Shown here: one piece after another, positions 6,557 through 9,508 of the stretch
Position numbering within the stretch: position 1 is the stretch's first letter
Layout: every line of letters starts with the position of its first letter
NCBI GenBank assembly: GCA_937967345.1
Contig: CALBTN010000152.1
Location: forward strand, 1 to 9,508
DNA: 9,508 nucleotides
DNA from: an uncultured Rubrivivax sp.
GTDB lineage: Bacteria > Pseudomonadota > Gammaproteobacteria > Burkholderiales > Burkholderiaceae_C
Reading direction: 5' to 3'
Notes under the pieces: generated by a model
Seen by the model: the letters and a program-made list of their open reading frames with translations, nothing else
The model's database searches: none
What the model was told of the DNA's origin: nothing
Program-made: the position numbers and the translations under genes

Positions 6557-6687
6557 GCGCCGCCGCGGTGATCGACCCCAGTGCCGCGCTTGGCGCGCTT
6601 GAGTGATACTGGCGCGCCCCGGTCATGCCAGGCGCTTGGCCTGACCCGCCCCGCGCGCGAAGCGCACGTTTTCGACGGAGTCCGACG
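6557..6687. promoter_or_regulatory. Leader region upstream of the FMN glutamate-synthase-like gene
   Basis: No gene is evident here. The region holds two inverted repeats. GGCGCGC (6592-6598) pairs with GCGCGCC (6612-6618) around a 13-nt loop. GGTCA-T-GCCA (6621-6630) pairs with TGGC-C-TGACC (6637-6646) around a 6-nt loop, broken by a single mismatch. GGAG at about 6677-6680 is the ribosome-binding site for the ATG at 6688. Promoter boxes cannot be assigned. The hairpins could be an operator, an attenuator or an mRNA stability element. Confidence 0.45.
6621..6646. repeat. Nine-pair inverted repeat with one internal mismatch
   Basis: The arms GGTCA+GCCA and TGGC+TGACC pair fully on either side of a single T/C mismatch, with loop GGCGCT. 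It lies 41 bp before the start of the FMN glutamate-synthase-like gene and has no T-tract, so a DNA operator or mRNA leader hairpin is likelier than a terminator. Confidence 0.65.
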
Positions 6688-8595
6688 ATGTCACTACGGG
6701 TCACCTTCGCTCACAGCGTGCGCTACAGCACGCTGGCGCTGTGCACGCTGGCCACGGGGCTGGCGCTGTTCTCGCTGGTGGCGTTCGGCCGCGGCCTGCC
6801 GTGGCTGCTGCTGTTCGGCGCGCTGACGCTGCTGGGCGTGCGCGACCTGTTCCAGACCCGCCACGCGATCTTGCGCAACTACCCGATCCTCGGGCACATG
6901 CGCTTCCTGCTCGAGTTCATCCGGCCCGAGATCCGCCAGTACTTCATCGAGGGCGACGTCGAGGCCGAGCCGTTCTCGCGCGCGCAGCGCTCGGTGGTGT
7001 ACCAGCGCGCCAAGGGCGTGCCCGACGTGCAGCCTTTCGGCACCAAGCTGGATGTCGGCGCCAAGGGCTACGAGTGGATCAACCACTCGCTGAACACCAC
7101 GCTGATCCCGTCGCACGACTTTCGCATCTGGATCGGCGGACGCCCCGACGCACCGGCGGCGGGCGTGTCGCCTTGCACCCAGCCCTACAGCGCCAGCGTG
7201 TTCAACATCTCGGCGATGAGCTTCGGCGCGCTGTCGGCCAACGCGATCGAGGCGCTGAACCTGGGCGCCAAGATCGGCGGCTTCGCTCACGACACCGGCG
7301 AAGGCGGCATCAGCCACTACCACCGCGAGCACGGCGGCGACTTGATCTGGGAAATCGGCTCGGGCTATTTCGGCTGCCGCAAGCCCGACGGCAGCTTCAA
7401 CCCCGAGCGCTTCGCCGAGCAAGCGCGCGACCCGCAGATCAAGATGATCGAGATCAAGATCAGCCAGGGCGCCAAGCCGGGCCACGGCGGCATGCTGCCG
7501 GGCGCCAAGGTGACGGTGGAGATCGCCGCGGCGCGCGGCATTCCGGTGGGCGTGGACTGCGTGTCGCCGTCGTCGCACAGCGCTTTTTCCACGCCGGTGG
7601 AGTTGCTGCAGTTCGTCGCGCGACTGCGCGAGCTGTCGGGCGGCAAGCCCACCGGCTTCAAGCTGTGCATCGGCCACATCTGGGAATGGTTCGGCATCGT
7701 CAAGGCGATGCTGGAGACCAACATCACGCCCGACTACATCGTGGTCGACGGCGCCGAGGGCGGCACCGGCGCGGCGCCGGTGGAGTTCGCCGACCACATG
7801 GGCGCGCCGGTGCAGGAGGGCCTGAACCTGGTGCACAACACGCTGATCGGCGTCGGCCTGCGCGACCGCGTCAAGCTCGGCGCGGCGGGCAAGGTCATCA
7901 ACTCCTTCGACCTGGCGCGCATGTTCGCCATCGGCGCCGACTGGTGCAACTCGGGGCGCGGCTTCATGATGGCGCTGGGCTGCATCCAGGCCCAGGTGTG
8001 CCACACCGGGCGCTGCCCGACCGGCATCACCACGCAGGATCCGCTGCGCCAGCGCGCGCTGGCGGTGTCGGACAAGGCGCCGCGCGTGGCGCAGTACCAC
8101 GCCAACACGCTGCACGCGCTGAAGGAGCTGCTGCAGGCCGCCGGCCTGATGCACCCCGACCAGCTCAGCACCTACCACATCGTGCGCCGGCTGGACAGCA
8201 CGCGCATCCGGCTGCTGTCGGCGGCGATGCCCACCATGCGCTGGGGCGCGATCCTCAACGACCTGGCGCACCAGCACAACGTGTACCGGCTGTACTGGCC
8301 GCTGGCCGACGCGCACAACTTCTCGCCGCGCATGCCCAGCGCCGAAGAGCTGGCGGCCAGCCCGGGCATCCGGCCCACGGTGGCGGGCCGCCCGGCGTCG
8401 GCCGCGCAGATCGCCGAGGAGCTGACCCACCTGCGCGCGCCGCACCCGGCGCCGGTGAGCCACCTGGTGCCCGAGCAGGCACCGCACCTCGCCGGGCCGG
8501 CGCCGACCAGCGCCGACCAGGTGCCGTCGACCTGGACCGAATCGGGCGCCGACCCCACGCCGCCGAGCAGCGCGCACGCCGCCGGGCCACGCTGA
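6688..8595 (+). CDS. FMN-binding glutamate synthase family protein, membrane-anchored
   Basis: A 635-residue protein. Two hydrophobic segments (about 13-33 and 37-54) anchor the N-terminus. The rest is a GltB-like synthase barrel: VFNISAMSFGALS (171-183), HDTGEGGIS (201-209), the substrate/FMN region KISQGAKPGHGGMLPG (257-272), VDGAEGGTGAAP (353-364), and the cysteine cluster C432-x5-C438-x4-C443, spaced as in the 3Fe-4S ligands of glutamate synthase. The glutaminase domain and the GXGXG beta-helix of true GltB are absent, so it cannot make glutamate from glutamine alone; the physiological reaction and electron donor of this stand-alone family are not settled. The ATG at 6688 is preferred over an in-frame ATG at 6625 because of GGAG upstream and because the conserved membrane segment starts soon after; the earlier start falls inside the inverted repeat. 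Beyond residue 548 a roughly 88-residue Ala/Pro-rich tail looks unconserved and makes the protein longer than usual relatives (about 540 residues). Confidence 0.9.
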   Translation: MSLRVTFAHSVRYSTLALCTLATGLALFSLVAFGRGLPWLLLFGALTLLGVRDLFQTRHAILRNYPILGHMRFLLEFIRPEIRQYFIEGDVEAEPFSRAQRSVVYQRAKGVPDVQPFGTKLDVGAKGYEWINHSLNTTLIPSHDFRIWIGGRPDAPAAGVSPCTQPYSASVFNISAMSFGALSANAIEALNLGAKIGGFAHDTGEGGISHYHREHGGDLIWEIGSGYFGCRKPDGSFNPERFAEQARDPQIKMIEIKISQGAKPGHGGMLPGAKVTVEIAAARGIPVGVDCVSPSSHSAFSTPVELLQFVARLRELSGGKPTGFKLCIGHIWEWFGIVKAMLETNITPDYIVVDGAEGGTGAAPVEFADHMGAPVQEGLNLVHNTLIGVGLRDRVKLGAAGKVINSFDLARMFAIGADWCNSGRGFMMALGCIQAQVCHTGRCPTGITTQDPLRQRALAVSDKAPRVAQYHANTLHALKELLQAAGLMHPDQLSTYHIVRRLDSTRIRLLSAAMPTMRWGAILNDLAHQHNVYRLYWPLADAHNFSPRMPSAEELAASPGIRPTVAGRPASAAQIAEELTHLRAPHPAPVSHLVPEQAPHLAGPAPTSADQVPSTWTESGADPTPPSSAHAAGPR

Positions 8596-9166
8596 GCCCC
8601 GACCGCAGCGGCACCGCACGCCAAGCGGCTGCAGGTCGAGTACCTGGTGGGCCTGTCGGCCGGGCAGGTCTACGTGCCGCGGGTCGTGCTCGAAACGCTC
8701 AGCGCTGCCAGCGCCGCGCCGAGCTTCGGCGTGTACGACTCCTATCCGGGCCACGGCCTGAGCGCGGCACGGCTGCCGCCGCACTGCCAGCTGCGCTACC
8801 TCGAGCTAGGCTTCATCGAGCGCTACGGGTGGCAGGCGCTGCTGCTGGCGCTGGCGCTGGCCGCGCAGAGCCTGCTGATCGCCGCGCTGCTGCTGCAACG
8901 GCGCCGCCGCCGCGCCGCCGAGCGGGTGCAGCAGGCGCAGCGCGTGCAGCTGCTGCATGCGCCGCGGCTGGCGGTGGCGGGCGAGCTGACGGCGTCGATC
9001 GCGCACGAGATCAACCAGCCGCTGGGCGCCGTCCTCAGCAACGCCGACGCGGCGCCGCGCGGTGACCCTGGAGTTCGACGCGCAGGCGCGCCGCTGCGAG
9101 GTGATCGGCGAGCCGGTGCAACTGCAGCAGGTGCTGATCAACCTGCTGCTCAATGCCTTCGATGCG
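8596..9166 (+). pseudogene. Decayed sensor histidine kinase (truncated, with internal deletion)
   Basis: Two in-order fragments of one kinase lie in different frames. Fragment 1 (8596 to about 9055) is read in the same frame as the preceding gene, directly after its stop. It gives the end of a sensor domain (KRLQVEYLVGLSAGQVYVPR, then FGVYDSYPGHGL), a membrane helix from W at 8830 to about 8892, a basic linker and the HisKA H-box ELTASIAHEINQPLGAVLSN, with the phospho-accepting His at 9004-9006. Fragment 2 (9062-9166), one frame on, reads VTLEFDAQARRCEVIGEPVQ and then LQQVLINLLLNAFDA, the N-box of the HATPase domain. Missing are the N-terminus with any start codon, about 80-90 residues between H-box and ATPase domain, and everything after the N-box (the G1 and G2 boxes). 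No start codon with a ribosome-binding site is seen, so I regard it as dead. It probably once controlled a neighbouring gene. Confidence 0.82.
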
Positions 9167-9298
9167 AAGAACCGAGACCGCGCGCAGCGCCGGCGGCGGC
9201 AAGCCGCTCGGTGCCGAGCGCGCGCCACGGCGACGGCGGCAGCGCTGCTGCGCCGTGCAGGCCGGGCGTCTACACTGGCCCGCTGCTGGAGGAGCGCC
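9167..9298. other. Spacer between kinase remnant and thiolase gene
   Basis: This 132-bp stretch is GC-rich and shows no recognisable protein. The frame of the second kinase fragment stays open across it, giving an Arg/Ala-rich run, and enters the thiolase frame without a stop; that seems accidental. TACACT at 9271-9276 resembles a -10 box but has no partner that I can support. GGAGGA at 9288-9293 is the thiolase ribosome-binding site. Confidence 0.45.
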
Positions 9299-9508
9299 AT
9301 GAACCACGCCTACATCTGCGACGCGATCCGCACGCCCTTCGGCCGCTATGGCGGCGCACTCAGCAGCGTGCGCACCGACGACCTGGGCGCCATCCCGATC
9401 AAGGCGCTGATGCAGCGCAACCCCCAGGTCGACTGGCAGGCGGTGGGCGACGTGCTCTACGGCTGCGCCAACCAGGCGGGCGAGGACAACCGCAACGTCG
9501 CGCGCATG
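9299..9508 (+). CDS. pcaF: 3-oxoadipyl-CoA / acetyl-CoA thiolase, N-terminal part (runs off right edge)
   Basis: Seventy codons are present. The N-terminus HAYICDAIRTPFGRYGGALSS (residues 3-23) followed by RTDDLGAIPIKAL (25-37) and VLYGCANQAGEDNRNVARM (52-70) is the opening of a thiolase of the acetyl-CoA acetyltransferase family. The phrase GCANQAGEDNRNVARM is particularly typical of beta-ketoadipyl-CoA thiolase (PcaF/PaaJ), which cleaves 3-oxoadipyl-CoA to succinyl-CoA and acetyl-CoA at the end of aromatic catabolism. The nucleophilic cysteine lies downstream, outside the window, so activity and exact specificity cannot be checked. GGAGG at 9288-9292 lies 6 nt before the ATG. The gene directly follows the kinase remnant and may be transcribed separately. 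The alternative is a general acetyl-CoA acetyltransferase of beta-oxidation or polyhydroxyalkanoate metabolism. Confidence 0.8.
   Translation, partial: MNHAYICDAIRTPFGRYGGALSSVRTDDLGAIPIKALMQRNPQVDWQAVGDVLYGCANQAGEDNRNVARM

Noticed and set aside
6496..6606. Possible 36-residue ORF after the hexamer repeat
   Set aside because: No ribosome-binding site; the upstream sequence is the CCGGGC array and the frame contains the terminator hairpin.
6694..9065. Long frames of 696 (minus) and 774 (plus) codons over the glutamate-synthase-like gene
   Set aside because: Both are compositional shadows; neither shows recognisable protein, whereas the frame of 6688-8595 does.
9062..9508. Fusion of the kinase ATPase fragment with the thiolase (open frame throughout)
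   Set aside because: The thiolase has its own strong ribosome-binding site and a normal family N-terminus at 9299. The linking stretch looks non-coding and the open frame is expected by chance at this GC content.

Overview
The window is high-GC DNA with G/C at nearly every third codon position. Almost every gene therefore casts long open 'shadow' frames on both strands. Gene content and protein style (DUF2868/DUF3482 pair, CBS protein, FMN-binding glutamate-synthase-like protein, PcaF-type thiolase, and a sensor kinase with the phrase GELTASIAHEINQPLG) suggest a betaproteobacterium, probably order Burkholderiales. That placement is inference from family knowledge, not from a search.

Layout: positions 1-4660 are read leftward (minus strand), in the order CBS-domain protein (4660-4232), DUF2868 membrane protein (4063-2757), DUF3482 GTPase (2760-1312), 2-hydroxychromene-2-carboxylate isomerase/DsbA-like protein (1279-674), rhodanese (626-216), and a DinB-family protein that runs off the left edge (177-1). 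The DUF2868 and GTPase genes overlap by ATGA and look translationally coupled. The next three genes follow at 32-47 bp spacing, consistent with one transcription unit. The DUF2868 gene seems to carry a 1-base frameshift close to its 3' end: its natural C-terminus and stop lie in another frame.

Positions 4661-4768 are a divergent intergenic region with a 15-bp tandem repeat and a 10-bp perfect palindrome. From 4769 to the right edge everything is on the plus strand: an AMP-forming acyl-CoA/aryl-CoA synthetase (4769-6463); a structured 224-bp gap with a GC hexamer repeat, a probable terminator and a second hairpin; a membrane-anchored FMN-binding glutamate-synthase-like protein (6688-8595); a decayed sensor histidine kinase (about 8596-9166); and the start of a 3-oxoadipyl-CoA/acetyl-CoA thiolase (9299 to the edge).

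The CoA ligase, the thiolase and the chromene-carboxylate isomerase homologue would fit acid or aromatic catabolism, but the window does not show them forming one pathway. No mobile element, CRISPR array, tRNA or rRNA is recognisable. The most unusual items are the collapsed histidine kinase, the DUF2868 frameshift next to its partner GTPase, and the membrane-protein/GTPase pair itself, whose function I cannot name.
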